Shown here: positions 10,736 through 19,330 of the stretch, one piece after another
Layout: every line of letters begins with the position of its first letter
Numbering within the stretch: the stretch's first letter is position 1
Source: Arthrobacter pityocampae
GTDB lineage: Bacteria > Actinomycetota > Actinomycetes > Actinomycetales > Micrococcaceae
Assembly (NCBI RefSeq): GCF_002927275.1
Contig: NZ_PRKW01000006.1
Location: forward strand, 1 to 64,000
Direction of reading: 5' to 3'
DNA length: 64,000 bases
Translations under genes and position numbers: made by a program
Notes under the pieces: model-generated
What the model was told of the DNA's origin: nothing
Seen by the model: only the letters and a program-made list of their open reading frames with translations
Database searches by the model: none

Positions 10736-10998
10736 TGTGCCCGGGTCCGGTCTGGCTGCGAGTGGCTCCGCCCGCCGTCGCTCCCGAGGTCAACCGCGCT
10801 GTGGGCCACTCCCCCGCCGTCGTTCCCGGCTTTCCGGGGGCGGACCGCGTGTCCCTCCACGAGACGCCGGCCGTCCCAGAGCCGGAGGAGGCCGGACGAC
10901 GGACGGTCAGCACCCGCGGATGGCCGGACGACGGACGGTCAGCTACCGCGGTTGGCGGGCGCCGCGTCAGCAGCAGTACCTGTGAGCAGGTCCGGGTA
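10736..10998. other. Gene-free gap between glgP and glgX, with a direct repeat
   Basis: No convincing gene is seen in these 263 bases between convergent genes. Two near-identical 31-base copies starting GGCCGGACGACGGACGGTCA occur at 10890 and 10922 (period 32). The period is not a multiple of three, which argues against coding. Confidence 0.6.
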
Positions 10999-13101
10999 TC
11001 AGCAGCGGTAGATACGGACCGAGTCGGCGGCGACGGTGTCCGCCTCACCCGACCGCAGTCGTGCGCGGGCGGGTGCCGGTTCGCGTGACGCGGAGTCGAA
11101 CACCGGCCGGAACGCGCGGGGCTGCTCCCGTTCGACGCCCTGCTGCTGCAGGATCCACGCCGAGGGCAGGTGGATGCGGGTCTCCTCGAGCGAACCGTTG
11201 ATCACGACGAGCCCGTTGACCGTCCCCCCGGCCGATCCGAGGATCAACTGCACGGTCCGGGTCCGGGGGTCCTCCCACTCCTGTGCGGTCATCGGCAGCC
11301 CGGCGGCGTTGAACCACAGCAGGGTCGACTGGTCGCCGCGGGACGGGAAGGACGGCGGCTGCTCGGCCAGGAAGGCCCGCCGGATGGCGAGCAGGGTGCG
11401 GGTCGATCCGAGCAGGCGCCGGGACGCGGCGTCGTCGGGCCAGTGCACCCAGGCGAGTTCGTTGTCCTGGCAGTAGGCGTTGTTGTTCCCGGCCTGGGTG
11501 CGTCCGAACTCGTCGCCGGCCGTGATCATCGGGACGCCCAGCGAGATGAGCAGCGAGGCCATGATGTTGCGGGCGGTCCGTTCGCGGGCCGCGAGGATCC
11601 CCTCGTCCTCCGTGGGACCCTCGGCACCATGGTTGTAGCTGCGGTTGTCGTTGTGACCGTCTCGGTTGCCCTCGCCGTTGGCCTCGTTGTGTTTGCGCTC
11701 GTACGCCGTCAGGTCGGCGAGCGTGAAGCCGTCGTGGGCGGTGACGAGGTTGACGGAGGCCAGGGCGCTGCGGCCCGAGTGCGCGAAGGTGTTCGCCGAG
11801 CCGGCGAGGCAGCCCGCGAGCCGGGCGGGTGAGGACCCGGTGCCGCCCTGGGTCAGGGAGGCGATGTCGCGGAGCCAGAAGTCGCGGACCGTGTCGCGGA
11901 AGCCGTCGTTCCAGTCGGCCCAGCCCACGGGGAACCGCCCGGTCTGCCATCCGTCCGGGCCGATGTCCCATGGTTCGGTGATGAGCTTCGTGCCGCGGAG
12001 CGCCTTGGAGGCGCCGGCTGCGACCAGGAAGGGGTGCCTCGGGGTGAAGGTGTTGCGCTCGTCGCGGGACAGCGTGACGGCGAGGTCGAACCGGAAGCCG
12101 TCGACCTGGCACTCCTCCACCCAGTAACGCAGCGACTCCAGTGCGAACTCGACCACCCGGGGCTGGGAGAAGTCCAGGCTGTTGCCGCAGCCGGTCGTGT
12201 CCACGTAGTGCCCCGTGTGGTCGTGCCGGTAGTAGTCGAGGTCGCCCAGTCCACGCCAGCAGAGGGCCGGCCGGTGCTGCTCACCCTCGGCCGTGTGGTT
12301 GTACACGACGTCGAGGATCACCTCGAGTCCGGCCTCGTGGAGTGCGCGGACCATGCCCTTGAACTCGTCGAGCACGGCGGCGGGGCCGGCGGCCCGTGCG
12401 GCCGCCGTCGCGTAGTCGGTGTGGGCCGAGAAGAACCCGAGGGTGTTGTACCCCCAGTAGTTGCCGAGACCGAGCGGCTCGAGGTGCGGTTCGTCGAGGT
12501 GGAAGTGGATGGGCAGGAGCTCGACGGCGGTCACCCCGAGGTCGCGCAGGTAATCGAGCATGACGGGGTGTCCCAACCCGGCATACGTGCCCTGCAGCTC
12601 CGTCGGGATGTCCGGATGGAGCTTCGTGAGTCCCTTGACGTGGGCCTCGTAGATGACGGTGTCCCGCCACGGGGTGTGCGGCCGCTCGCTCGTCCCCCAG
12701 TCGAAGGCGTGCTCGAGGAACACGGAGTAGTAGGAGCGTGACGTCGGTTCGTCGGCCCCGGGCGGTGTGTCGACGACCTCGATCGCGCGGGAGTAGGGGT
12801 CGAGGAGCAGCTGCGCCTCGCCGACCGTGCCGGGCAGCTCCGTGCCGGTGGGCCAGAAGGCGTACAGGGAGCCCGGGGACACCGGACCGACGACGCCGTG
12901 GTGCACGCCGCCGTCGAGCCCCACCAGCGTCTCCGACGTCCAGGTGCCGTCCGGGCGGCGCCAGTGCACGTCGATGGAGGGGATGGCAGGCGCCCAGACC
13001 GCGGCGTTGGCATGCGCGTCCCGCCCCCACGCTCCGGTGATGCCGTGGAGTCCGAGCGGGAACTCACGCGATGGGCGGGGCGACGGGGCGGGGTTCAGCA
13101 T
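10999..13101 (-). CDS. glgX: Glycogen debranching enzyme GlgX
   Basis: 700-residue isoamylase-type GH13 enzyme hydrolysing alpha-1,6 branches of glycogen limit dextrins, complementing GlgP. It has an N-terminal CBM48 (ANAAVWAPAI), the nucleophile Asp in DGFRFDLAVTLSR, the acid Glu in LITEPWDIGPDGWQ and the third acid in VTAHDGFTLADL, followed by the GlgX-typical KHNEANGEGNRDGHNDN. The ATG lies 2 bases after the rlmB stop, so it is probably co-transcribed with rlmB. No clear terminator follows its stop. Confidence 0.95.
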   Translation of the reverse strand: MLNPAPSPRPSREFPLGLHGITGAWGRDAHANAAVWAPAIPSIDVHWRRPDGTWTSETLVGLDGGVHHGVVGPVSPGSLYAFWPTGTELPGTVGEAQLLLDPYSRAIEVVDTPPGADEPTSRSYYSVFLEHAFDWGTSERPHTPWRDTVIYEAHVKGLTKLHPDIPTELQGTYAGLGHPVMLDYLRDLGVTAVELLPIHFHLDEPHLEPLGLGNYWGYNTLGFFSAHTDYATAAARAAGPAAVLDEFKGMVRALHEAGLEVILDVVYNHTAEGEQHRPALCWRGLGDLDYYRHDHTGHYVDTTGCGNSLDFSQPRVVEFALESLRYWVEECQVDGFRFDLAVTLSRDERNTFTPRHPFLVAAGASKALRGTKLITEPWDIGPDGWQTGRFPVGWADWNDGFRDTVRDFWLRDIASLTQGGTGSSPARLAGCLAGSANTFAHSGRSALASVNLVTAHDGFTLADLTAYERKHNEANGEGNRDGHNDNRSYNHGAEGPTEDEGILAARERTARNIMASLLISLGVPMITAGDEFGRTQAGNNNAYCQDNELAWVHWPDDAASRRLLGSTRTLLAIRRAFLAEQPPSFPSRGDQSTLLWFNAAGLPMTAQEWEDPRTRTVQLILGSAGGTVNGLVVINGSLEETRIHLPSAWILQQQGVEREQPRAFRPVFDSASREPAPARARLRSGEADTVAADSVRIYRC

Positions 13102-13103
13102 GG

Positions 13104-14087
13104 TCAGGCGGAACGCTGGCGGGAGACTTCGTACAGCGTGATCCCCACGGCCATCGAGGCGTTGAGCGACTCCATGGCGGACTCGATGGGGATGGACACG
13201 ATCTGGTCGCAGTTCTCACGCACCAAGCGGGACAGGCCCTTGCCCTCCGAGCCGACGACGATGCAGATGGGGTCGCGGCCGAGGGACAGCTCCGGGAGGG
13301 AGACGTCGCCGTCGCCGTCGAGCCCGAGGACGAAGATGCCCTTGGCCTTGAGGGACTTCAGCGCGGAGTTGAGGTTGCCGACACGGGCGACCGGGACGCG
13401 CACGGCGGCACCGGCGCTGGTCTTCCAGGCCGACGCCGTCACGCCGACGGCGCGCCGCTCGGGGACGATCACGCCGTGGCTGCTGAAGGCCGACGCCGAC
13501 CGGATGATGGCGCCGAGGTTGCGGGGATCGGTGATGCCGTCCAGGGCGACGAAGAGCGGGGCGTTGCCGATGTGCCCGCGCCGGTAACGTTCGATGGTCT
13601 CGTCGACGAGGTCGAGCGCGTCCGCGTACTCGTACGGCGGGATCTGCAGCATGAGTCCCTGGTGCACTGCGCCGTCGGTCATGCGGTCCAGTTCGGGCTT
13701 GCCCGTCTCCATGACGGGGATGCCGCGTTCGGCTGCCATCTTCAGCGACTCGCGGACGCGGTCGTCCATCTCGATGCGGATGGCGACGTGCAGCGCCTTC
13801 GCCGGGATGCCGGCACGGAGGGCCTCGACCACCGAGTTGCGGCCGGTCACGACCTCCTCGGCCGCCTTGCCCTTCGTGCGTCCCGTGCCGGCACTCTTGC
13901 CGCCGGCCCGCTTCGCCGCCGAGCGCTCGGCCAGCTCCTTGTTCTTGTACGACTTGTGGTAGGGGCGGTCCTCCGCCTTGGGGGTGGGGCCCTTGCCCTC
14001 GAGCGACTTGCGTCCGTGGCCGCCGGTGCCGATGGTGGGGCCCTTTTTCGTTTTGCGAACCGCGCCTGGACGTCCGTGACTGGCCAT
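13104..14087 (-). CDS. rlmB: 23S rRNA (guanosine-2'-O-)-methyltransferase, TrmH/SpoU family (RlmB)
   Basis: 327 residues. The first 80 or so are a basic, Gly/Lys-rich disordered extension. The SpoU substrate-binding domain begins VVTGRNSVVEALRAG, and the trefoil-knot methyltransferase carries ALDGITDPRNLGAIIRSA, IVVGSEGKGLS and PIESAMESLNASMAVGI, the three SPOUT motifs. It probably methylates G2251 of 23S rRNA. The rlmB-cysS-ispF-ispD-carD order matches Mycobacterium (Rv3579c to Rv3583c). TATATA at 14106-14101 and AAAGGTG precede the start. Confidence 0.92.
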   Translation of the reverse strand: MASHGRPGAVRKTKKGPTIGTGGHGRKSLEGKGPTPKAEDRPYHKSYKNKELAERSAAKRAGGKSAGTGRTKGKAAEEVVTGRNSVVEALRAGIPAKALHVAIRIEMDDRVRESLKMAAERGIPVMETGKPELDRMTDGAVHQGLMLQIPPYEYADALDLVDETIERYRRGHIGNAPLFVALDGITDPRNLGAIIRSASAFSSHGVIVPERRAVGVTASAWKTSAGAAVRVPVARVGNLNSALKSLKAKGIFVLGLDGDGDVSLPELSLGRDPICIVVGSEGKGLSRLVRENCDQIVSIPIESAMESLNASMAVGITLYEVSRQRSA

Positions 14088-14266
14088 GGAAGAACACCTT
14101 TATATAGAAGAAGAATCGACCCCAGTTTACGCGGAGCGCGTCGGCTCCCTCAGCACGCATTCTCCCGGCTGCGTCCGGACCTCTGCCGAGGGCGTGCTGC
14201 GGGCGCCTTCCGGCGTTGTCCGGACCTTGATTCGCGGACGCCCCGCGCCGTCGGCCGGAGCCCTGG

Positions 14267-15727
14267 TCAGCCCTCCGAGAGCGACCAGGTGGCGCCGTCG
14301 GGGGTGTCCTCCAGCATGATTCCGGCAGCTGCCAGCGCATCCCGGATGGCGTCCGCCCTGGCCCAGTCCCGTGCTGTGCGGGCGGCACTGCGTTCAGCGA
14401 TGCGATCGCCGACGAGGGCGTCGAGGGCAGCGGCTGCGGCGGTGTCCCCGACCATGGCGGAGGCTCCGGCGTCGTCGAGCCCGAGGACACCGGTCATGGC
14501 GACGACGGCGGCGAGATCGGCGCGCACGGCGTCGTCGTCGCCCCCGGCGAGGCGGGTGTTGCCGGAGCGCACCGTGGTGTGGAGGACCGCGAGGGCCTGG
14601 GGCACATTGAGGTCGTCGTCCATCGCGTCCACGAAGGCCGCGGGGAGATCCGCCGACGAGAGTGCTCCACGGTCGGGCGCACCGACGCGGGCGGACGCCT
14701 TCGCGATGAAGCCGTCGATGCGCGCCACGGCGGCGGCCGCCTCCTGCAACGAGGTCTCGCGGTAGTCGAGCACCGAGCGGTAGTGCGCCTGGCCGAGGTA
14801 GTAGCGCACCACGCGGGGGCCGGCGTCGTCGATCATCTCCTGCGGGCTCACGGTGTTGCCGATGGACTTCGACATCTTCTCGCCACCGTAGGTGACCATC
14901 CCGTTGTGCATCCAGAAGCGGGCGAACGCGTGACCGGCGGCCTGGGACTGCGCCATCTCGTTCTCGTGGTGGGGGAAACGCAGGTCCAGTCCGCCGCCGT
15001 GGATGTCGAATTCCGTTCCGAGGTACCGGGTCACCATGCTGGAGCATTCGAGGTGCCAGCCGGGGCGGCCCGCACCCCAGGGGCTCGGCCAGGACGCCGT
15101 CGGCGGGTCGGTCTCCTTGGACCCCTTCCAGAGGGCGAAGTCCCGCGGATCCTTCTTGCCCCGCGGGTCGGCGTCGGCGGCGGCCTGCATATCGTCGATG
15201 TCCTGCCGCGTCAGACTGCCGTAGGCGGGCCAGGAACGGACGTCGAAGTAGACGTCGCCGGAGCCGTCCGGTGCCGGGTAGGCGTGACCGCGGTCGATGA
15301 GGAGCTGGATGAGGGCGTGCATCTCCGGGATGTGCCCGGTGGCGCGTGGCTCGTAGGTGGGGGGCCGGACACCGAGCGCCGCGTAGGCCCGCTGGAACTC
15401 CTGCTCGAAGCGGAAGGCCAGGGCCCACCACTGCTCCTCCGGCTTCAGGGAGGGGTCCTCGTCGGTGGCTCCCGGGCGGAAGGAGTCCTGGGACCGGGCG
15501 AGGATCTTGTCGTCGATGTCGGTGACGTTCCGGACGACGGTGACGCGCAGGCCGCGTGCCTCGAGCCAGCGGGTGAGCTGGTCGAAGGCGATGGCGGACC
15601 GGACGTGGCCGACATGGGGCATGCCCTGCACGGTGGCGCCGCAATAGTAGAGACTCGCCCTGCCCGGTTCGAGAGGTTCGAAGGGGCGCACTTCGGCACG
15701 GGCGGTGTCATAGAATCGCAGGCTCAC
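14267..15727 (-). CDS. cysS: Cysteinyl-tRNA synthetase
   Basis: 486-residue class I synthetase charging tRNA-Cys. It has the Cys-containing YYCGATVQGMPHVGHVRS (zinc ligand plus HIGH-type motif), WHLECSSM and HHENEMAQS (zinc site) and KMSKSIGN (KMSKS loop). The GTG at 15727 is chosen because SLRFYDTA matches family N-termini and TAATCT lies 6 bases upstream, predicting a leaderless mRNA. About 180 bases separate its stop from rlmB, with no gene in between. Confidence 0.95.
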   Translation of the reverse strand: MSLRFYDTARAEVRPFEPLEPGRASLYYCGATVQGMPHVGHVRSAIAFDQLTRWLEARGLRVTVVRNVTDIDDKILARSQDSFRPGATDEDPSLKPEEQWWALAFRFEQEFQRAYAALGVRPPTYEPRATGHIPEMHALIQLLIDRGHAYPAPDGSGDVYFDVRSWPAYGSLTRQDIDDMQAAADADPRGKKDPRDFALWKGSKETDPPTASWPSPWGAGRPGWHLECSSMVTRYLGTEFDIHGGGLDLRFPHHENEMAQSQAAGHAFARFWMHNGMVTYGGEKMSKSIGNTVSPQEMIDDAGPRVVRYYLGQAHYRSVLDYRETSLQEAAAAVARIDGFIAKASARVGAPDRGALSSADLPAAFVDAMDDDLNVPQALAVLHTTVRSGNTRLAGGDDDAVRADLAAVVAMTGVLGLDDAGASAMVGDTAAAAALDALVGDRIAERSAARTARDWARADAIRDALAAAGIMLEDTPDGATWSLSEG

Positions 15728-15739
15728 CGGTCCAGATTA
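15728..15739 (-). promoter_or_regulatory. Leaderless promoter of cysS (-10 TAATCT)
   Basis: TAATCT at 15739-15734, 6 bases before the GTG. No Shine-Dalgarno is present. Confidence 0.5.
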
Positions 15740-15753
15740 CCCGGCGGCGGGTG

Positions 15754-16293
15754 TCAGCCCTGCGAAGCAGGGGGCGTCGTCCGCGGAGCAGACCGGACGA
15801 CGACGGCGGTGGCGATGGCTGCGACGCCCTCCCCCCGGCCGGTGAGGCCGAGCCCGTCCGTGGTGGTGGCGGAGATGCTCACTGGGGCCTGTGCGGCGTC
15901 GGACAGCACGGCCTCCGCCTCGGCCCGGCGTGGTCCGAACTTCGGGCGGTTGCCGATGAGCTGGACGGCGATGTTGCCGACGTCGAATCCTGCGTCCCGT
16001 ACGATCCGTGCGGCGGCCGACAGGAGGGTGTGACCCGAAGCCCCGGCGTACTCGGGGCGGTCCGTGCCGAAGTGCGTCCCGAGATCGCCCACACCGGCCG
16101 CGGAGAACAGGGCGTCGGCTGCTGCGTGGGCCACCACGTCGCCGTCGGAGTGTCCCGACAGTCCGCGCTCCCCCTCCCACAGCAGGCCGGCGAGCCAGAG
16201 CGGGGTGGCGTCAGCCTGGCCGTCGGCAGCGTACGCGTGGACGTCGACGCCGATCCCGGTGCGGGGAAGGTGGAGGTGCTCACTCAGGTACAC
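15754..16293 (-). CDS. ispF: 2-C-methyl-D-erythritol 2,4-cyclodiphosphate synthase IspF
   Basis: 179 residues from GTG 16293. It forms the cyclic diphosphate in the MEP isoprenoid pathway. The metal and substrate motifs [24 protein letters not shown] and the C-terminal [14 protein letters not shown] are intact. The GTG follows AGGAG at a 5-base spacing and overlaps the end of ispD by 14 bases, so the two are translationally coupled. The open frame continues far upstream but there it is the ispD gene in another frame. Confidence 0.93.
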   Translation of the reverse strand: MYLSEHLHLPRTGIGVDVHAYAADGQADATPLWLAGLLWEGERGLSGHSDGDVVAHAAADALFSAAGVGDLGTHFGTDRPEYAGASGHTLLSAAARIVRDAGFDVGNIAVQLIGNRPKFGPRRAEAEAVLSDAAQAPVSISATTTDGLGLTGRGEGVAAIATAVVVRSAPRTTPPASQG

Positions 16294-17158
16294 GGCTGCT
16301 CCTGCTGGTGGTCGGGATGGTGGCCGGGTCCGGCTCCTGGTCGGGGTCCCGATCCGGCTCCTGGCCAGGATCCTGGTCGCCCGGGCTCGCGATGCTGCCC
16401 GCGGACTCCTGCGCGAGGACCGCTTCGGCGATGACGAGGTCGAGCGGCGTCGTGACCTTGAAGGCCAGGGGGTCCCCCTCGACGACGTGGACCGCGTGCC
16501 CCAGTGCCTCCATGAGCATGGCGTCGTCCGTGATGCCGGGGTGGGCTGCGGCGTCACCGGCATGCGCTGCACGCAGGGCGACGGCGTCGAAGCCCTGGGG
16601 GGTCTGGACGGCCCGTAGGGCGGCGCGATCCGGGGTCGCCGTGACGAGGTCGCCGTCGACGACCTTGACCGTGTCCACCACCGGCAGGACGGGGACGACT
16701 GCCGGCGCGCCGTCGGCGACGGCGCTCGCGACCCGCCGGAAGACGGCAGGGGGCGTGAGGGCCCTCGCCGCGTCGTGGACCAGCACGATGCCGATCGTCG
16801 GCGGCAGGGCGTCGATCCCGGCACGCACCGACGCTGTCCGGGTGGAACCTCCCGTGATGGACGAGATACGGACCGGGGTGCGCGTCCCTGCGGTATCGTG
16901 CGTGCGGCCGGCGTACCGGGTGGCCGCCTCCGCGACGACGGCGGCCAGGACGTCGTCGTCCTCCGGGAGCACCGCGACGACGGCGGTGGCGACGTCCGAC
17001 CGGAGCACGGCGTCGACGGCGTGGTCAAGGAGGGGGCGTCCGCCGCAGAGGACACGGGCCTTCGGGATGCCGTGGCCGAGGCGTTGGCCGGAGCCTGCCG
17101 CGACGATGACGACGCCGACCTCGACCGGGGTGGGGTACTGCGGATTTCTCGCGGACAC
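16280..17158 (-). CDS. ispD: 2-C-methyl-D-erythritol 4-phosphate cytidylyltransferase IspD
   Basis: 292 residues. It makes CDP-methylerythritol in the MEP pathway. [19 protein letters not shown] is the nucleotide-binding loop; [13 protein letters not shown] and [23 protein letters not shown] match the family. A tail of roughly 30 residues rich in Asp, Pro, Gln and Glu (DPDQEPD-type repeats) follows the domain and is encoded by a short degenerate DNA repeat. The GTG sits 6 bases behind TAGGGT, predicting a leaderless transcript that starts just downstream of the carD terminator. Confidence 0.93.
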   Translation of the reverse strand: MSARNPQYPTPVEVGVVIVAAGSGQRLGHGIPKARVLCGGRPLLDHAVDAVLRSDVATAVVAVLPEDDDVLAAVVAEAATRYAGRTHDTAGTRTPVRISSITGGSTRTASVRAGIDALPPTIGIVLVHDAARALTPPAVFRRVASAVADGAPAVVPVLPVVDTVKVVDGDLVTATPDRAALRAVQTPQGFDAVALRAAHAGDAAAHPGITDDAMLMEALGHAVHVVEGDPLAFKVTTPLDLVIAEAVLAQESAGSIASPGDQDPGQEPDRDPDQEPDPATIPTTSRSSRVPE

Positions 17159-17170
17159 TCCGTCACCCTA
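17159..17170 (-). promoter_or_regulatory. Leaderless promoter of ispD (-10 TAGGGT)
   Basis: TAGGGT at 17170-17165, 6 bases before the GTG, immediately downstream of the carD terminator. Confidence 0.5.
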
Positions 17171-17185
17171 TGACAGCGCAACGAA

Positions 17186-17212
17186 AAAGAGGGACCCGGG
17201 GGGTCCCTCTTT
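17186..17212 (-). terminator. Intrinsic terminator of carD
   Basis: A perfect 12-bp stem (AAAGAGGGACCC and its complement), 3-base loop, followed on the minus strand by TTTTTCGTT. It is the most classical intrinsic terminator in the window and isolates carD from ispD. Confidence 0.88.
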
Positions 17213-17229
17213 CGTGGTCGTTCCGCTCC

Positions 17230-17712
17230 CTAGGAGGCGAGAACCTCGTCGAGAACGCTTGCCGCCTTCTCTTCGTCGGTCTTCTCCGCCAGTGCGAGTT
17301 CGGAGATGAGAATCTGCCGCGCCTTGGCGAGCATCCTCTTCTCCCCTGCCGACAGGCCGCGGTCGTGGTCGCGGCGCCAGAGGTCGCGTACTACCTCGGC
17401 AACCTTGATGACATCGCCGGAGGCGAGCTTCTCGAGGTTCGCCTTATAGCGGCGTGACCAGTTGGTCGGCTCTTCCGTGAACTCGGCCCGCAGGACGTCG
17501 AACACATGTTCGAGGCCCTCCTTGCCCACGACGTCGCGGACCCCGACGAGGTCCACGTTCTCCGCCGGTACTTCTATCGTCAGATCACCCTGGGCTACCT
17601 TGAGCTTGAGGTACATCTTCTCTTCGCCCTTGACCACGCGCATCTTGATCTCTTCGATCTTCGCTGCGCCGTGGTGAGGGTAGACAACTGTTTCGCCGAC
17701 CTCAAAAACCAT
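17230..17712 (-). CDS. carD: CarD-type RNA polymerase-binding transcription factor
   Basis: 160 residues. CarD binds the RNA polymerase beta subunit and stabilises open complexes, especially at rRNA promoters. The N-terminal Tudor-like RNAP interaction domain starts [17 protein letters not shown]; the helical DNA-binding domain holds the conserved Trp in [14 protein letters not shown] and [16 protein letters not shown]. Length matches the mycobacterial protein. AAAGGGGAAAG precedes the ATG, and TAAACT at 17744-17739 is a likely -10, so this one is leadered. Confidence 0.95.
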   Translation of the reverse strand: MVFEVGETVVYPHHGAAKIEEIKMRVVKGEEKMYLKLKVAQGDLTIEVPAENVDLVGVRDVVGKEGLEHVFDVLRAEFTEEPTNWSRRYKANLEKLASGDVIKVAEVVRDLWRRDHDRGLSAGEKRMLAKARQILISELALAEKTDEEKAASVLDEVLAS

Positions 17713-17738
17713 GTGGACTTTCCCCTTTCCCGGGAATC

Positions 17739-17744
17739 AGTTTA
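17739..17744 (-). promoter_or_regulatory. carD -10 box
   Basis: TAAACT lies about 27 bases upstream of the carD ATG, leaving room for a short leader with a GGGGAAAG-type ribosome site. Confidence 0.4.
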
Positions 17745-17969
17745 TCACGGCAACGACACGCCGACGGGCGTGTTTTCGCAGGTCAGGGGCGGGAATCAAG
17801 CGAAAGTAGCTATCATTCGCCTCTTGACGGACCGGGCCTGAGGTGCTTCGGGCTCGGATGGGCGATCGAAACCGAGACCACGATCGGGCGGCGTTGCCGA
17901 TAGTCTGTCCTGTAGGTCCGCTCCGGATTCCGTCCCTGTCCCACCTGTTCAACCCCAGGAGTTTGTGCT

Positions 17970-18503
17970 GTGAATTTTGCACCGAAGAACCGAGTGCGGC
18001 AGTCCGTTGCTGCCGGCGCCGTGCTGGTGATGCTGGGCGTCTCCGGCTGCAGCTTCACCTCGGAGCAGTCGACGACGACGGAGTACGCCCCCTCGGACGG
18101 CATCGTGAAGGACCTCGGGCCGGTATTGCTGCGGAACGTCCTGATCGTGGGCAACCAGGGCGAGAGCGAAGGCCGCCTCGTGGGCACCGTGTTCAACACG
18201 ACCGACCAGCCCGTGGACCTGTCCATTCGGGCGGGTGGGGCTGAAACGATCATCACCGTCGAGGGCGACGGCGAGTTCAGGTTCGAGGAGGAGGCCGGGG
18301 ACGACACCACCGTCGGGGGACTGATGACGACCCCTCCCGGTTCGCTGGTCGACGTCGACTTCGGGGTCGACGGCGAGGATGCGACCTTCGAGGTGCCGGT
18401 GCTGGACGGAACACTCGAGGAGTACCGGGAATTCGTGCCCGGCGGTTTCACGCCGCGGCCGGTCGAACCCGAGGTGAACGAAGAAGCGGCCGAGGGCGAG
18501 TAG
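17970..18503 (+). CDS. Putative lipoprotein, LpqE-like
   Basis: 177 residues. A signal peptide ends in the lipobox VSGC with Cys27 as the predicted lipidated residue, so the protein should be anchored outside the membrane. The mature part is a single beta-rich, acidic domain (VLLRNVLIVGN, GRLVGTVFNTTDQPV) and an acidic C-terminal tail. Divergence from carD matches Mycobacterium lpqE (Rv3584) next to carD; orthology rests on that synteny and the fold-like pattern. AGGAG lies 9 bases before the GTG; TAGTCT at 17901 may be its -10. Function unknown. Confidence 0.8.
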   Translation: MNFAPKNRVRQSVAAGAVLVMLGVSGCSFTSEQSTTTEYAPSDGIVKDLGPVLLRNVLIVGNQGESEGRLVGTVFNTTDQPVDLSIRAGGAETIITVEGDGEFRFEEEAGDDTTVGGLMTTPPGSLVDVDFGVDGEDATFEVPVLDGTLEEYREFVPGGFTPRPVEPEVNEEAAEGE

Positions 18504-18515
18504 CTCTCAGCACCC

Positions 18516-18553
18516 ACACTGCCCGCACCCGATCGATCGGGTGCGGGCAGTGT
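18516..18553. terminator. Bidirectional terminator between lpqE-like gene and regX3
   Basis: A perfect 38-base palindrome, 13 bases past the lipoprotein stop and between convergent genes. Its perfect symmetry lets it act on both strands. No U-tract follows on either side. Confidence 0.75.
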
Positions 18554-18649
18554 CGTGTCGGCAGGTCCCCGTCGGCCGGCGTCACGGTTCCGGGAGCTAC
18601 CCACGGTCTCAGAGGCGGGGCACGGACCGCCCGGCTCGGGACCTGCTGC

Positions 18650-19330
18650 TCAGGGTTCGAACTTGTAGCCGAGACCCCGCACGGTAATGAGGTAGCGGGG
18701 ATTCGAGGGGTCGGGTTCCACCTTGCCGCGCAGTCGCTTCACATGGACGTCCAACGTCTTGGTGTCCCCCACGTAGTCGGAGCCCCAGACCCGATCGATC
18801 AGTTGTCCGCGGGTCAGGACCCGGCCCGAATTACGGAGCAGCATCTCGAGCAGCTCGAATTCCTTCAACGGGAGGGCCACCTGGTTGCCGTCGACACTCA
18901 CGACATGGCGTTCGATGTCCATGCGGACCGGTCCGGCCTGGACGGTGTTCGAGATGAGTTCCTCGGGTTCGGCCTGGCGCCGTAGCACCGCGCGGACCCG
19001 AGCCACGAGCTCGCGGGATGAATAGGGCTTGGTCACGTAGTCGTCGGCCCCGAGCTCCAGTCCCACCACCTTGTCGATCTCGGCGTCCTTCGCGGTCAGC
19101 ATGATGACCGGGACGCTGGAGCGCTGGCGGAGCTGCCGGCAGACCTCGGTACCGGGTAGCCCCGGCAGCTGGAGGTCGAGGAGGACCAGATCGGCTCCCG
19201 AGCGGTCGAACTCGGTGATGGCATCGAGGCCGTTGTCGACCACGGACACCTCGTACCCTTCCTTGCCGAGGAGGTAGGACAGCGGGTCGCTGAACGACTC
19301 CTCGTCCTCGACGATCAGAATGCGGCTCAA
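18650..19330 (-). CDS. regX3: OmpR-family response regulator RegX3
   Basis: 226 residues. The receiver domain has the acidic pair EDEE, phosphoacceptor Asp52 (LVLLDLQLPG) and Lys in VTKPYSSREL; the winged helix ends TVRGLGYKFEP. It is the partner of SenX3 in phosphate-starvation control. The start is TTG at 19330, overlapping the senX3 TGA in TTGA with GGGAG upstream, so translation is coupled. Gene order regX3-senX3 with gpmA nearby matches Mycobacterium and supports the name. Confidence 0.93.
   Translation of the reverse strand: MSRILIVEDEESFSDPLSYLLGKEGYEVSVVDNGLDAITEFDRSGADLVLLDLQLPGLPGTEVCRQLRQRSSVPVIMLTAKDAEIDKVVGLELGADDYVTKPYSSRELVARVRAVLRRQAEPEELISNTVQAGPVRMDIERHVVSVDGNQVALPLKEFELLEMLLRNSGRVLTRGQLIDRVWGSDYVGDTKTLDVHVKRLRGKVEPDPSNPRYLITVRGLGYKFEP

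Noticed and set aside
17896-17903. GCCGATAG upstream of the LpqE-like gene as a sigma-28 promoter
   Set aside because: No TAAC/TTAC box at the proper distance; probably chance overlap with a TAGTCT -10.
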